In this document: positions 35,534 through 43,324 of the stretch, piece after piece | Layout: each line of letters opens with the position of its first letter | How positions within the stretch are numbered: the first letter of the stretch is position 1 | Source of the DNA: Rhizobium ecuadorense | GTDB lineage: Bacteria; Pseudomonadota; Alphaproteobacteria; Rhizobiales; Rhizobiaceae | Direction: 5' to 3' | NCBI RefSeq assembly: GCF_001187535.1 | Contig: NZ_LFIO01001796.1 | Span: forward strand, 124,001 to 188,000 | DNA: 64,000 bases | Notes under the pieces: model-generated | What the model was told of the DNA's origin: nothing | Seen by the model: the letters and a program-made list of their open reading frames with translations, nothing else | Databases searched by the model: none | Translations under genes and position numbers: made by a program

Positions 35534-35546
35534 GCGAGCGCTCACA
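35529..35546 (+). terminator. Hairpin overlapping the csaA stop
   Basis: Arms TGTGAGCG and CGCTCACA with a 2-base centre, followed by TTATT. The stem begins in the last codon and contains the TGA. It is a possible weak terminator immediately before the next repeat. Confidence 0.4.
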
Positions 35547-35552
35547 TTATTC

Positions 35553-35658
35553 TAAAGCGCGTCGCGGTTAACTTGATTCATGCGACGCGCTTTCGCTCTT
35601 TGTTTTTATGTATGTCGTTATCCGGGAACCGCTGCACACTTCCCGGCGACATGCATTA
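35553..35658. repeat. RIME-type two-palindrome repeat (copy 4)
   Basis: A 106-base element. First palindrome TAAAGCGCGTCGC/GCGACGCGCTTT, then CGCTCTTTGTTTTTATG, then a second palindrome around ATGTCG/CGACAT with CCGGGAA/TTCCCGG inside. Same length and architecture as copy 5 in reverse orientation. The final TTA (35656-35658) is the stop codon, read leftward, of the MBL hydrolase gene. Confidence 0.85.
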
Positions 35659-36333
35659 TCGCGTTTCACCTGATGCGCCCGCGCCGGCGCTGATTTCCTG
35701 CAAAAATGGATTGCTGCGCCGCTCGTCGCCGATGCGGCTGCCGGGGCCGTGGCCGCAGATGAAGCCGACGTCGTCGCCGAGCGGCAGCACCTTGTCCCGG
35801 ATCGAATCGAGAAGCTGCTGATGATTGCCGCCCGGCAGGTCGGTGCGGCCGATCGAGCCGTTGAACAGCACGTCGCCGAGATGGGCGAAATTCTGCGCAC
35901 GGTTGAAATAGATGACGTGGCCGGGGGCATGACCGGGCGCATGATAGACCTCGAATTCGTGGGCACCGAAAGAGATCGTGTCGCCATCCTTCAGCCAGCG
36001 GTCGGGTACGACGTTGCGCAAGCCCGATATGCCGTATTTTTCGGCCTGGGTCTCGATCCGCTGCAGCAGCGGCAGGTCGTCCTGATGCGGGCCGACCACG
36101 TCGATGCCAAGGGCTTCCTTCAGCTCGCTGGCGCCGCCGGCATGGTCGAGATGGCCGTGCGTCAGCCAGATTTCCTTGATGATCAAGCCGTTTTGCGCGA
36201 TCGCCTGCAGGATGAGCGGCACGTCGCCGCCGGGATCGACGACAACGCCTTCCTTGGTCTCGGGATCGAAGAAGATCGTGCAGTTCTGCTGGAAGGGTGT
36301 CACTGGAATGATGCCGGCCTGGAGCATGCCCAT
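35656..36333 (-). CDS. MBL-fold metallo-hydrolase, glyoxalase II-like
   Basis: Protein of 225 residues from the start at 36333, with GAGG upstream. The metal-binding motif is LTHGHLDHAGG near residue 58, with further ligands in HAPGHAPGHV, HLGDVLFNGSIGRTDLPGG and the final CGHGP. The family covers glyoxalase II-like thioester hydrolases and persulfide dioxygenases; the short C-terminus fits the YcbL-type hydrolases. The stop is embedded in a RIME-type repeat. Confidence 0.9.
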   Translation of the reverse strand: MGMLQAGIIPVTPFQQNCTIFFDPETKEGVVVDPGGDVPLILQAIAQNGLIIKEIWLTHGHLDHAGGASELKEALGIDVVGPHQDDLPLLQRIETQAEKYGISGLRNVVPDRWLKDGDTISFGAHEFEVYHAPGHAPGHVIYFNRAQNFAHLGDVLFNGSIGRTDLPGGNHQQLLDSIRDKVLPLGDDVGFICGHGPGSRIGDERRSNPFLQEISAGAGASGETR

Positions 36334-36620
36334 AGGTGCCTCGCTTGGTGTCTCGGATGCCCCGGGTATAGTCCGAAACCGCGTCAAGGACAGCCAGAAT
36401 CTTCTGTGTCTGCTGCCCGCCTCACGGCAAAAAGACGGGCTGCAACAAGAGTTTATGCCTCGCGATGTTGCCGCCAGAGGCCGGAAAACTCTTGTTTTCT
36501 TCAATATATTCAATGGCTTGTGAACGGCGCCTCGCAAGTGGTCTTTCGCGCTGCGGAGTGGGGGGGAACATCGTGGAACGCCGTGCGTTGTCCGCGCATC
36601 GAAACCAAGGAGACGCTCAG

Positions 36621-37238
36621 ATGACCTTGAAGAGAAACATTCTATTGGCTGGAGCCGTGCTCCTGGCGAGCGGCGGTCTGGCGCAGGCGGAGATGATGGC
36701 GACGACCGTCAACGATCTCAACGTCCGCGCCGGCCCCGGCCCGCAATATCCGGCGGTCGGTCTTGCCACCCGCGGCTCGACCGCGGTGCTCGACGGCTGC
36801 ATCGAAGGCAGCCGCTGGTGCCGTGTCGACGTCAACGGCATGCGCGGCTGGGTCTATGCCGATTATCTGCAGGTCGACCGCGGCGGCACACCGGTCATTG
36901 TCGAACAGAACCGCGCCGAGATCGGCGTTCCCGTCGTGACCTACGAGTCGACCGCCAGCGTCGTTCCGGCTGACCCGCAGCCGGCGCCTGGCGACGAGTT
37001 GCTCGGCCCGGTCGGGGCCGTTGAGACCATCACCCCGCCGGAGACGGTCCGCACCTATATCGAAACCAATCCCGGCCAGACGGTGCAGCTCGGCGGCGAT
37101 GTCGTCGTCGGCGCGGAGGTGCCCGCCGATGTTACCTTCCAGACGATCCCGGATTACGAATACGGCTATACAAGGATCAACGACCGGCCGGTGCTGGTCG
37201 ATCCCGGCACACGCCGGATCGTCTACGTTTATCAGTGA
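36621..37238 (+). CDS. Exported SH3b-domain protein with DUF1236-like C-terminus
   Basis: Protein of 205 residues. A signal peptide (MTLKRNILLAGAVLLASGG..AQA) is followed by a bacterial SH3 domain (TTVNDLNVRAGPGPQYP to RGWVYADYLQVD), an Ala/Pro/Glu linker and a C-terminal DUF1236-type segment (INDRPVLVDPGTRRIVYV). Such proteins probably bind the cell wall in the periplasm. The start at 36621 has AAGGAGA upstream. Confidence 0.88.
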   Translation: MTLKRNILLAGAVLLASGGLAQAEMMATTVNDLNVRAGPGPQYPAVGLATRGSTAVLDGCIEGSRWCRVDVNGMRGWVYADYLQVDRGGTPVIVEQNRAEIGVPVVTYESTASVVPADPQPAPGDELLGPVGAVETITPPETVRTYIETNPGQTVQLGGDVVVGAEVPADVTFQTIPDYEYGYTRINDRPVLVDPGTRRIVYVYQ

Positions 37239-37258
37239 TGTAACCGGTAAAAATACAG

Positions 37259-37285
37259 CGAGGCGGTCGGCTGGCCGCCTCGTTT
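37259..37285 (+). terminator. Probable terminator of the SH3b gene
   Basis: Arms CGAGGCGG (37259-37266) and CCGCCTCG (37275-37282), 8-base loop, followed by only TTT. It lies 21 bases after the stop. Confidence 0.55.
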
Positions 37286-37368
37286 CCAGCCCGTTCGCTT
37301 CTCCCCCTTGCCTCCCGCATGGGTTGATTTTTTCTTAACGTTTTCCTTCCGAATATGCTAAAATGCTA

Positions 37369-37390
37369 ATATGCCGAAGGTTCGGCATAT
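37369..37390. promoter_or_regulatory. Palindrome upstream of the glycine-rich protein gene
   Basis: Perfect 10-bp arms, ATATGCCGAA and TTCGGCATAT, with GG in the centre, 36 bases before the ATG at 37427. It could be an operator or an mRNA hairpin. The preceding ATATGCTAAAATGCTAATATGC shows short repeats of the same core. Confidence 0.45.
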
Positions 37391-37426
37391 AACGGCGATC
37401 GGGGAGATCGCCAGAGGAGGAAAGTC

Positions 37427-37696
37427 ATGGAAGCGCTACTTCCGCTCGTCATCCAAATGATTGCCGGTGCCATCGGCGGCAATGCCGCGAGCGCCGCCTT
37501 GAAGCAGCATGCAATCAATGTCGTCGCCCGTACGATCGCGGGCGCGATCGGCGGTATCGCCGGCGGCATGCTGCTCGGCATGGTCGGTGGGGAAGCGGCT
37601 ATGACCGGCCTGATCGCCGACGGCATCGGCGGTCTGATCGGCGGCGGCATTCTCTCGACGCTCGCCGGACTGGTTATGGCACGGGCGCATCGATAA
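37427..37696 (+). CDS. Small glycine-zipper membrane protein
   Basis: Protein of 89 residues with an excellent ribosome-binding site (AGAGGAGGAAAG). It is hydrophobic throughout and rich in G-x(3)-G patterns (IAGAIGGNAAS, TIAGAIGGIAGGMLLGMVGG, IGGLIGGGIL), which suggest tightly packed membrane helices. I do not recognise a named family. It stands alone, with a palindrome upstream and a decayed gene downstream. Confidence 0.72.
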   Translation: MEALLPLVIQMIAGAIGGNAASAALKQHAINVVARTIAGAIGGIAGGMLLGMVGGEAAMTGLIADGIGGLIGGGILSTLAGLVMARAHR

Positions 37697-37790
37697 ATGC
37701 CCGGCGGGCGTTCAGCCTAAGCGCCGCGCGTCTTTTCAGCCGCACGGCGCCGTAACGCTTTGATGTGCCGGGCCGATTGCGTGAAGGATC

Positions 37791-38069
37791 TTATCCAGCA
37801 GCGACCGCTGCCGGATAGACTTCCTTCACGTAGTCGTTCATCAGCGTTTCGGAAATCGTCGACGGCTTGAAGCGATGCGGGCCCGATTTCGGAAACCGGC
37901 GTCACTTCAGCAACCGGGCCGCTGAGGAAGCACTCGCTGAAAACAGGGAGTTCTTCCGACAGGATTGCGCGTTCGATGACCTCGATGCCGCGGCGTTTGG
38001 CGAAACCGTTTGGTTATGTCAGGTGAGCTTCAACACCCGGCCGCCATAGGCGCGCTCGCCCTTAAAGCC
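37791..38069 (-). pseudogene. ilvE: Remnant of a branched-chain amino acid aminotransferase gene
   Basis: Reading leftward from 38069, the frame gives GFKGERAYGGRVLKLT and a stop, matching the N-terminal VFEGERAYGG region of IlvE. From about 38010 another frame gives AKRRGIEVIERAILSEELP, then FSECFLSGPVAEVTPVSEIG; after a one-base frameshift at GPHRF it continues FKPSTISETLMNDYVKEVYP to a stop at 37791. These are the two ends of the enzyme; roughly 200 central residues are missing. With a deletion, a frameshift and an internal stop it cannot make an aminotransferase. Confidence 0.75.
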
Positions 38070-38247
38070 GGCGCTTCAAACTCCATGCCTGTTGATTGTT
38101 GTCCCCATTACGTTTTATCCACAGATGCAAGGGGAAATCGCGTATTGCGTCGGAGTGCCGGGCAGGCCTTGGTCAGGGAAATGCTGAGGAAATAAAAGGC
38201 AGTGCGGGGCTCCCGCAGAGGCCAGAAAGCTTACAGTGACGCAAATT

Positions 38248-38268
38248 TATGTCAATAAAACTGACATA
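38248..38268. promoter_or_regulatory. Palindrome upstream of the MarR gene, probable operator
   Basis: Arms TATGTCA and TGACATA with a 7-base A-rich spacer, 48 bases before the GTG start of the MarR regulator. A site of this size is typical for MarR dimers. Its presence argues that the long upstream extension of the frame (to 38236) is not coding. Confidence 0.5.
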
Positions 38269-38316
38269 TCTTGGCGGAAGTTTCCCGCGGGGGCGGGAGG
38301 AGAAAGGAAATGCCGC

Positions 38317-38808
38317 GTGTCACGACAGACCGGCCCGAAAACAGGCAAGCCAGAGCCGCTGGCCACGCCGATGGAAGATACCGACACCATCGATTTCGAG
38401 ATCATCGAGCTGTTCTTCTTCGCCTATCGCGACTTCGTTTCCGATCCTGACGCTATCCTCGAAACGAGCGGCTTCGGGCGGGCGCATCACCGTGTCGTGC
38501 ATTTCGTCAACCGTAACCCCGGCATGACGGTGGCCGATCTTCTCGATACGCTGAAGATCACCAAGCAGAGCCTTGCAAGAGTGCTGAAACAGCTGATCGA
38601 TTCAGGCTATATTCGCCAGGTCGCAGGTCCAGAGGACCGGCGGCAGCGCAAGCTTTATCCGACGAAATCGGGACGAGAGCTGGCGCTTGCCCTTGCCGAG
38701 CCGCAATCGCGCCGCATTGAGCGGGCATTCGAAGGGGCTTCTGCGGAGGTGCGGGAGGGCGTAAAAGCTTTCCTTAGAGGCATGCGGGACAGACAGAAGG
38801 CGGATTGA
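38317..38808 (+). CDS. petP: MarR-family regulator, PetP-like
   Basis: Protein of 163 residues from the GTG at 38317, which has GGAGGAGAAAGGA upstream. The winged helix is clear: TVADLLDTLKITKQSLARVLKQL as recognition helices and GPEDRRQRKLYPTKSGREL as the wing. It is followed at once (TGA then ATG) by an OmpR-family regulator gene. This MarR-OmpR pair matches petP-petR of Rhodobacter capsulatus, where it is needed for bc1 expression. That role here is inference. Confidence 0.8.
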   Translation: MSRQTGPKTGKPEPLATPMEDTDTIDFEIIELFFFAYRDFVSDPDAILETSGFGRAHHRVVHFVNRNPGMTVADLLDTLKITKQSLARVLKQLIDSGYIRQVAGPEDRRQRKLYPTKSGRELALALAEPQSRRIERAFEGASAEVREGVKAFLRGMRDRQKAD

Positions 38809-39510
38809 ATGGCGGTCAAGACAGGTATTTCCGACGATGCGGCGCATCTGCTGGTGGTCGACGACGACTCGCGCATCCGCGCGCTGCTCAATCGTTATCT
38901 CGCCGAGAACGGCTTCCGCGTCACCGTCGCCGCCGACGGCGCCGAGGCGCAGCGCAAGCTCACGGGTCTCGATTTCGACCTGATCATCATGGATGTGATG
39001 ATGCCCGGCGAATCCGGAATCGAGGTCACCCGCGGGCTTCGTGCCATCAAGAACGTGCCGATCATCATGCTGACGGCGCTGGCGGAATCGGGCAACCGCA
39101 TCGAAGGCCTCGAGGCCGGCGCCGACGACTATCTTTCCAAGCCTTTCGACCCGCGCGAACTGGTGCTGCGCATCAACAACATTCTGCGTCGCAATGCCGG
39201 TGGCGAAGGGCCGAAGATCGAACAGGTGATGTTCGGCCCCTACACCTTCTCGCTGACCCGCAAGGAGCTGAAGAAAGCCAGCGAGGTGATCCGGCTCACC
39301 GACCGCGAGCAGGAGATCATGCTGCTCTTTGCACGGCGCGCCGGCGACACGATCCCCCGACACGAACTGATCGGCAACGACACCGAGGTCGGCGAGCGGA
39401 CGATCGACGTGCAGATCAACCGGCTGCGGCGTAAGATCGAGGATGATCCGGCCAATCCCGTCTGGCTGCAGACCGTGCGCGGCATCGGATACAGGCTGAG
39501 CATCGACTAA
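38809..39510 (+). CDS. petR: OmpR-family response regulator, PetR-like
   Basis: Protein of 233 residues: a receiver domain (VVDDDSRIRALL, phospho-acceptor Asp in DLIIMDVMMPGESG near residue 63, Thr in MLTALAE, Lys in LSKPFDP) and a C-terminal winged helix (LTDREQEIMLLFARRAGDTI to VRGIGYRLSID). It is coupled to the MarR gene upstream and followed by a histidine kinase gene. Homologues called PetR control cytochrome bc1 genes. Its TAA stop (39508-39510) is the first triplet of a RIME-type repeat that separates it from the kinase gene. Confidence 0.9.
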   Translation: MAVKTGISDDAAHLLVVDDDSRIRALLNRYLAENGFRVTVAADGAEAQRKLTGLDFDLIIMDVMMPGESGIEVTRGLRAIKNVPIIMLTALAESGNRIEGLEAGADDYLSKPFDPRELVLRINNILRRNAGGEGPKIEQVMFGPYTFSLTRKELKKASEVIRLTDREQEIMLLFARRAGDTIPRHELIGNDTEVGERTIDVQINRLRRKIEDDPANPVWLQTVRGIGYRLSID

Positions 39511-39613
39511 AGCATGTCGCGCAAAAGTGTGCAGCGGTTTTGCGGCAACGACATGCGTAAAAATAAAGAGCTAAAGCGCAAAGAGCGAATCTGAAAGATC
39601 GCGACGCGCTTTA
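39508..39613. repeat. RIME-type two-palindrome repeat (copy 5)
   Basis: A 106-base element between the response regulator and kinase genes. First palindrome GCATGTCG/CGACATGC enclosing CGCAAAA/TTTTGCG; second TAAAGCGC/GCGCTTTA. It begins with the regulator's TAA. As a hairpin between genes of one operon it could lower kinase expression relative to the regulator. Confidence 0.88.
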
Positions 39614-39644
39614 GATCTAAGGATAGAGGCCAGGACCGGCGCTG

Positions 39645-41021
39645 ATGGTGACGATCGACAGCTTGCGGCGGGAAGACCGCAGTTCTGCGCCGGGCTGGCG
39701 CTGGATCCTCCGCTGGCTGCGCCGGCGGCTGCCGACCGGGCTTTACGCACGCTCGCTGCTGATCATCATCATTCCGATGGTGCTGCTGCAATCGGTCGTC
39801 GCCGCCGTTTTCATGGAGCGCCACTGGCAGATGGTGACGGAGCGGCTGTCGCTTGCCGTTACCCGCGACATTGCTGCGATCATCGAGATCATCGAAACCT
39901 ATCCGCAGAATTCTGACTATAGCGAGATCGTCCGCATCGCCCGCGATCAGCTCAGCCTGCAGATCTCGATCGAGCCGGACGGCGACCTGCCGCCACCGCG
40001 CGTCAAGCCGTTCTTCTCGATCCTCGACGGCATCCTCAGCGACGAAATCACCGACGAGATCCACCGACCTTTCTGGATCGACACGGTCGGCAATTCGAAC
40101 CTCGTCGAGATCCGCATCAAGCTGGACAACAAGATCCTCAGGGTGCTGACCAAGCGCAGCCAGACCTATGCCTCGAACACGCATATCTTCATCGTCTGGA
40201 TGGTCGGCACCTCGCTGGTGCTGATCGGCATCTCGATCCTCTTCCTGCGCGGGCAGATCCGGCCGATCCTCACCTTGGCGCGCGCGGCCGAAAGTTTCGG
40301 CAAGGGGCAGAAGCCCGATGATTTCTATCCGCGCGGCGCCGACGAGGTGCGGCGCGCCGGCCTTGCCTTCATCCTGATGCGGGAGCGAATCGAGCGACAG
40401 ATCGAACAGCGCACTGCCATGCTCTCCGGCGTCAGCCATGATCTGCGCACCATTCTCACCCGTTTCAAACTGCAGCTGGCGCTGGCCGGCGACAATCCCG
40501 ACCTGCATGGGCTGAACGACGACGTCAACGATATGCAGACCATGCTGGAGGCCTATATGGCCTTCGCACGCGGCGAGGTCGAAGAGGATGTCGGCGAGCT
40601 GAAACTCAGCGAGATCTTCGCCAAACTGGAATCCGATTTCGCTCTGCACGGCAAGACATTCAGCTATTCGATCGAAGGCGATGATGACATATCCGTCAGG
40701 CCGAACGCTTTCATGCGTCTGGTCACCAACCTTGCCTCGAATGCGCGCCGTTATGCCGGCAGGCTCGATATCGAGGCCAAGCACAATGCCAAATGGCTGA
40801 CCGTCATTTTCGACGATGACGGTCCGGGCATTCCGGAAAAGAACCGCGAGGACGTGTTCAAGCCGTTCTTCCGGCTGGATGCGGCGCGTAACCTCGATGC
40901 CTCCGGCACCGGCCTCGGCCTGGCCATCGCCCGCGACATCGCCCGCAGCCACGGCGGCAACGTCACCCTCGGCGACAGCCCGCTTGGCGGACTGCGGGCA
41001 ACGATCCGCATCCCGGCCTAA
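39645..41021 (+). CDS. EnvZ-like sensor histidine kinase
   Basis: Protein of 458 residues. Two membrane segments (about 43-63 and 180-202) bracket a periplasmic region, followed by HAMP, the H-box SGVSHDLRTILTRFKL with the phospho-His near residue 266, and an ATPase domain with N-box NLASNARRYAG, DDDGPGIPE and GTGLGLAIAR. The SHDLRT context is of EnvZ type and fits the OmpR-family regulator encoded upstream. The two genes are separated by a repeat but share direction. The 3' end overlaps the convergent HxlR gene by four bases. Confidence 0.93.
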   Translation: MVTIDSLRREDRSSAPGWRWILRWLRRRLPTGLYARSLLIIIIPMVLLQSVVAAVFMERHWQMVTERLSLAVTRDIAAIIEIIETYPQNSDYSEIVRIARDQLSLQISIEPDGDLPPPRVKPFFSILDGILSDEITDEIHRPFWIDTVGNSNLVEIRIKLDNKILRVLTKRSQTYASNTHIFIVWMVGTSLVLIGISILFLRGQIRPILTLARAAESFGKGQKPDDFYPRGADEVRRAGLAFILMRERIERQIEQRTAMLSGVSHDLRTILTRFKLQLALAGDNPDLHGLNDDVNDMQTMLEAYMAFARGEVEEDVGELKLSEIFAKLESDFALHGKTFSYSIEGDDDISVRPNAFMRLVTNLASNARRYAGRLDIEAKHNAKWLTVIFDDDGPGIPEKNREDVFKPFFRLDAARNLDASGTGLGLAIARDIARSHGGNVTLGDSPLGGLRATIRIPA

Positions 41022-41398
41022 ACGCCTGCAACGGTCAGCTTCACGGCGTTGCGCGCATCGAAATCGCCCAAGCGTTCGACGATCCAACGCCAGAGCGCGG
41101 CAACCTGCATGAGGAGGTCGCGTCCGAGCGGCGTCAACTCATATTCGACGCGCGGCGGCACTTGCGGATAGAGGGTGCGGATGATGAGTCCGTCTCGTTC
41201 GAGGGTGCGCAGCGTCTGCGTCAGCACCTTCTGGCTGATGCCCTCGACCCTCTCCATGAGGCGCGAGAAGCGCAAGGGTGCGCCGGCATCGGAGAGCACG
41301 TGCAGGATGCGCAGCGGCCATTTCGCCGCCGCGCGCTCGATCAGTTCGCGGGCGCGCGCATCCTGTTCGTCCGTCATGGAGCAGCAGAAATCGAACAT
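41018..41398 (-). CDS. HxlR-family transcriptional regulator
   Basis: Protein of 126 residues from the start at 41398 (MFDFCCSMTDEQ); longer and shorter starts are possible, and none has a strong ribosome-binding site. The winged helix is typical: AAAKWPLRILHVL, RFSRLMERVEGISQKVLTQTLRTLERDGLI, then PRVEYELTPLGRDL. The adjacent Cys-Cys near the N-terminus recalls redox-sensing HxlR/YodB proteins. It is divergent from an SDR gene, which it probably controls. Confidence 0.85.
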   Translation of the reverse strand: MFDFCCSMTDEQDARARELIERAAAKWPLRILHVLSDAGAPLRFSRLMERVEGISQKVLTQTLRTLERDGLIIRTLYPQVPPRVEYELTPLGRDLLMQVAALWRWIVERLGDFDARNAVKLTVAGV

Positions 41399-41511
41399 GT
41401 CGCCGGTCAAGTCAGTTACCTCAAGGTGTGTATAGATCGTCGGGGTACCTTCTTTCGATCGGATACAATAGACCATACATCAGCCGGGAACCAAAGAAGG
41501 AAGGGTTTCCG

Positions 41512-42384
41512 ATGTCCAGGGTCTGGCTGATTACAGGAAGTTCGCGCGGTCTCGGCCGGGCGCTGGCGGAGGCAGTTTTGGCCTCCGGCGACAATCTGGT
41601 GGCGACGGCGCGCGATCCCGCCCGCCTTGCCGATCTCTCCGAGCGGTATGGCGGCCAGGTGCTGACGATAGCGCTTGATGTGACCGACGAGACGGCGGCA
41701 GCGGCGGCGGTCGAGGCTGGCGTGAAGCGGTTCGGGCGCATCGACGTGCTCGTCAACAATGCCGGCTACGGCAATGTTTCCTCGATCGAAGATACCAGTC
41801 TCGCCGATTTCCGGGCTCAGATCGAGGCCAACCTGTTCGGCACGATCATCATGACCAAGGCGGTCATCGCCTTGATGCGCGGGCAGGGGGCAGGGCACAT
41901 CATTCAGTTCTCATCCGTCGGCGGCCGCATCGGGCCTGCCGGGCGCGGCGCCTATTCGGCGGCGAAATTTGCTGTCGAGGGCTTTTCCGAGGTGCTGTCG
42001 AAAGAGGTCGCGCCGTTCGGCATAAAGGTGACGGTGATCGAGCCCGGCGGCTTCAGAACCGATTTCGCCGGCGCCTCGACGGTGCTTGCCGAAGGGCGGG
42101 CGGAATATGCCGAGACGGTCGGCGCCACCGTGCGCTTCCAGCGTGACTATAACGGCCGCCAGCCCGGCGATCCCGCCAAGGCGGCCGCGGTCATTATCCA
42201 TATCGCCGGTCTCAACCAGCCGCCGTTCCGGCTACTGCTTGGCAGTGATGCCGTAGGCAATGTCGAGAAAGCTGATGCCGCGCGTATTGAAGCTGATCGG
42301 GAATGGCGCGCCGTCAGCGTCTCGACCGATTTCGACACCGATGCCGAGGTCGGACCCATGCCTTGGGAAAAGAAGGCCGGGTGA
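41512..42384 (+). CDS. Short-chain dehydrogenase/reductase
   Basis: Protein of 290 residues of the classical SDR fold. The NAD(P) site is ITGSSRGLGRALAEA, the structural NNAG is in LVNNAGYGN, and the catalytic Ser and Y-x3-K are in QFSSVGG and AYSAAKFAVEG. The start at 41512 has GAAGGAAGGG upstream. It is divergent from the HxlR regulator with 113 bases between, a pattern common for quinone- or aldehyde-induced reductases. Substrate unknown. Confidence 0.92.
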   Translation: MSRVWLITGSSRGLGRALAEAVLASGDNLVATARDPARLADLSERYGGQVLTIALDVTDETAAAAAVEAGVKRFGRIDVLVNNAGYGNVSSIEDTSLADFRAQIEANLFGTIIMTKAVIALMRGQGAGHIIQFSSVGGRIGPAGRGAYSAAKFAVEGFSEVLSKEVAPFGIKVTVIEPGGFRTDFAGASTVLAEGRAEYAETVGATVRFQRDYNGRQPGDPAKAAAVIIHIAGLNQPPFRLLLGSDAVGNVEKADAARIEADREWRAVSVSTDFDTDAEVGPMPWEKKAG

Positions 42385-42395
42385 AGGGCTCAAAA

Positions 42396-42427
42396 AACAA
42401 AAAAAGCGCCGCTGATCAGCGGCGCTT
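42396..42427 (-). terminator. Intrinsic terminator of the BA14K-like gene
   Basis: Perfect palindrome AAGCGCCGCTGATCAGCGGCGCTT (described as arms 42404-42415 and 42416-42427). On the minus strand it is followed by a run of seven T, so it terminates the leftward gene at 42450. It may also slow plus-strand readthrough from the SDR gene. Confidence 0.88.
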
Positions 42428-42449
42428 GTTACCTGGGATTGTTGAGCGA

Positions 42450-42917
42450 TCAGCCGGCGGTGCAGAAATGGCTGCGGCCGTCATTGCCGATATAGGTGCC
42501 GCTGCGCGGATCGAAGGAGCGGTAGCGGTAAGAGCAGTAACGCTCCCATTGCGGCGACCAGGGCTCCACGGCGGCGCGGGTCGGCGCATAGTATCGCGGC
42601 TGCTCGACATATTGCGGCTGCTCGACATAGACTCGGCGCGGGGCGCGATAGACCGGGGCGGGCTCGTAATAGTCCGGCTCGTAGGCCGGGTCGATGTAGC
42701 GGCGCTCTTCGTAAGCGGGACCATTATTGGCATTGGCGATAGCCGAGCCGACGATCAGGCCGGTGGCGAGACCGACGGCGCCGCCGACGAGCGCATCGTT
42801 GCCGTTGTGATGGCGCCAATGACGGTCGCGGGCCGATGCCTCGCTGATGGCGGAAAGCGTGAGTGCGGCAGCCGTTGCCGTCAGCAGAAGAGTCTTGGCG
42901 AGCCTGTTCATCAGCAT
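42450..42917 (-). CDS. BA14K-like exported protein
   Basis: Protein of 155 residues. A signal peptide (NRLAKTLLLTATAAALTLSAIS) is followed by a Gly-rich hydrophobic segment (LVGGAVGLATGLIVGSAIANA), a Tyr/Pro-rich stretch with repeated VEQPQY units, and the C-terminal domain CSYRYRSFDPRSGTYIGNDGR typical of BA14K, the Brucella lectin-like immunoreactive family. The start at 42917 has AGGA upstream. Likely anchored in the envelope. Confidence 0.88.
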   Translation of the reverse strand: MLMNRLAKTLLLTATAAALTLSAISEASARDRHWRHHNGNDALVGGAVGLATGLIVGSAIANANNGPAYEERRYIDPAYEPDYYEPAPVYRAPRRVYVEQPQYVEQPRYYAPTRAAVEPWSPQWERYCSYRYRSFDPRSGTYIGNDGRSHFCTAG

Positions 42918-43004
42918 AAAGTCCTAATCCCGGGAACCGAACGCCGGTTCCTTTCTCGATGATGACAGTACTATCGATTGGTAGCTGAACGAAGGCTGAA
43001 CGAC

Positions 43005-43028
43005 AAAACCCGGCATCGCTGCCGGGCT
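43005..43028 (-). terminator. Intrinsic terminator of cspA
   Basis: Arms CCCGGCA (43009-43015) and TGCCGGG (43020-43026), followed on the minus strand by TTTT. It lies 33 bases beyond the cspA stop. Confidence 0.82.
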
Positions 43029-43060
43029 TCAACTCGAAATTCGACAGCCTTGTTAAGGGT

Positions 43061-43276
43061 TCAGCCCGCAATCTGCAGATTGACGGCCTTGGGGCCCTTG
43101 CCGCGGCGATCCGGCTCCGTGTCGAAGCTTACCTTCTGATTTTCCGTCAGACCGGCCAGCCCGGAGGCTTGAACGGCAGAAATGTGAACGAAGATATCGG
43201 CGCCGCCCCGGTCCGGCTTGATGAAGCCGAAGCCTTTGTCGGTATTGAAGAATTTTACAGTCCCAGTCTCTGCCAT
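43061..43276 (-). CDS. cspA: Cold-shock domain protein
   Basis: Protein of 71 residues, a complete cold-shock domain. RNP1 is KGFGFIKPD and RNP2 is DIFVHISAV, both needed for single-stranded RNA and DNA binding. CspA proteins act as RNA chaperones. The Shine-Dalgarno AAAGGA lies directly after a hairpin in the leader, and a 14-codon ORF ends four bases before the ATG, so translation is probably regulated. Confidence 0.96.
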   Translation of the reverse strand: MAETGTVKFFNTDKGFGFIKPDRGGADIFVHISAVQASGLAGLTENQKVSFDTEPDRRGKGPKAVNLQIAG

Positions 43277-43279
43277 GCG

Positions 43280-43324
43280 TCAGGTCCTTTTCTCTCTGCC
43301 CGCCATCCACACGGGCAGCCTCAT
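43280..43324 (-). CDS. Upstream mini-ORF in the cspA leader
   Basis: A 14-codon ORF (MRLPVWMAGREKRT) whose ATG at 43324 is preceded by a perfect AAGGAGG at nine bases. Its stop lies three bases before the cspA ATG. It spans the hairpin CTGCCCG/CGGGCAG. The ORF may couple translation to cspA, but coding status is unproven. Confidence 0.5.
   Translation of the reverse strand: MRLPVWMAGREKRT

Noticed and set aside
36465..36620. N-terminal extension of the SH3b protein to an earlier start
   Set aside because: The start at 36621 has a ribosome-binding site and begins a proper signal peptide; the upstream frame does not.
38236..38316. N-terminal extension of the MarR protein to the GTG at 38236
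   Set aside because: It would place coding sequence over a TATGTCA/TGACATA palindrome that looks like the operator, and the GTG at 38317 has a strong ribosome-binding site.
39507..41087. A 526-codon open frame antisense to the histidine kinase gene
   Set aside because: High G+C creates long antisense frames; this one mirrors the codons of a clear kinase, has Asp/Arg/His-rich composition without domains, and lacks a ribosome-binding site.
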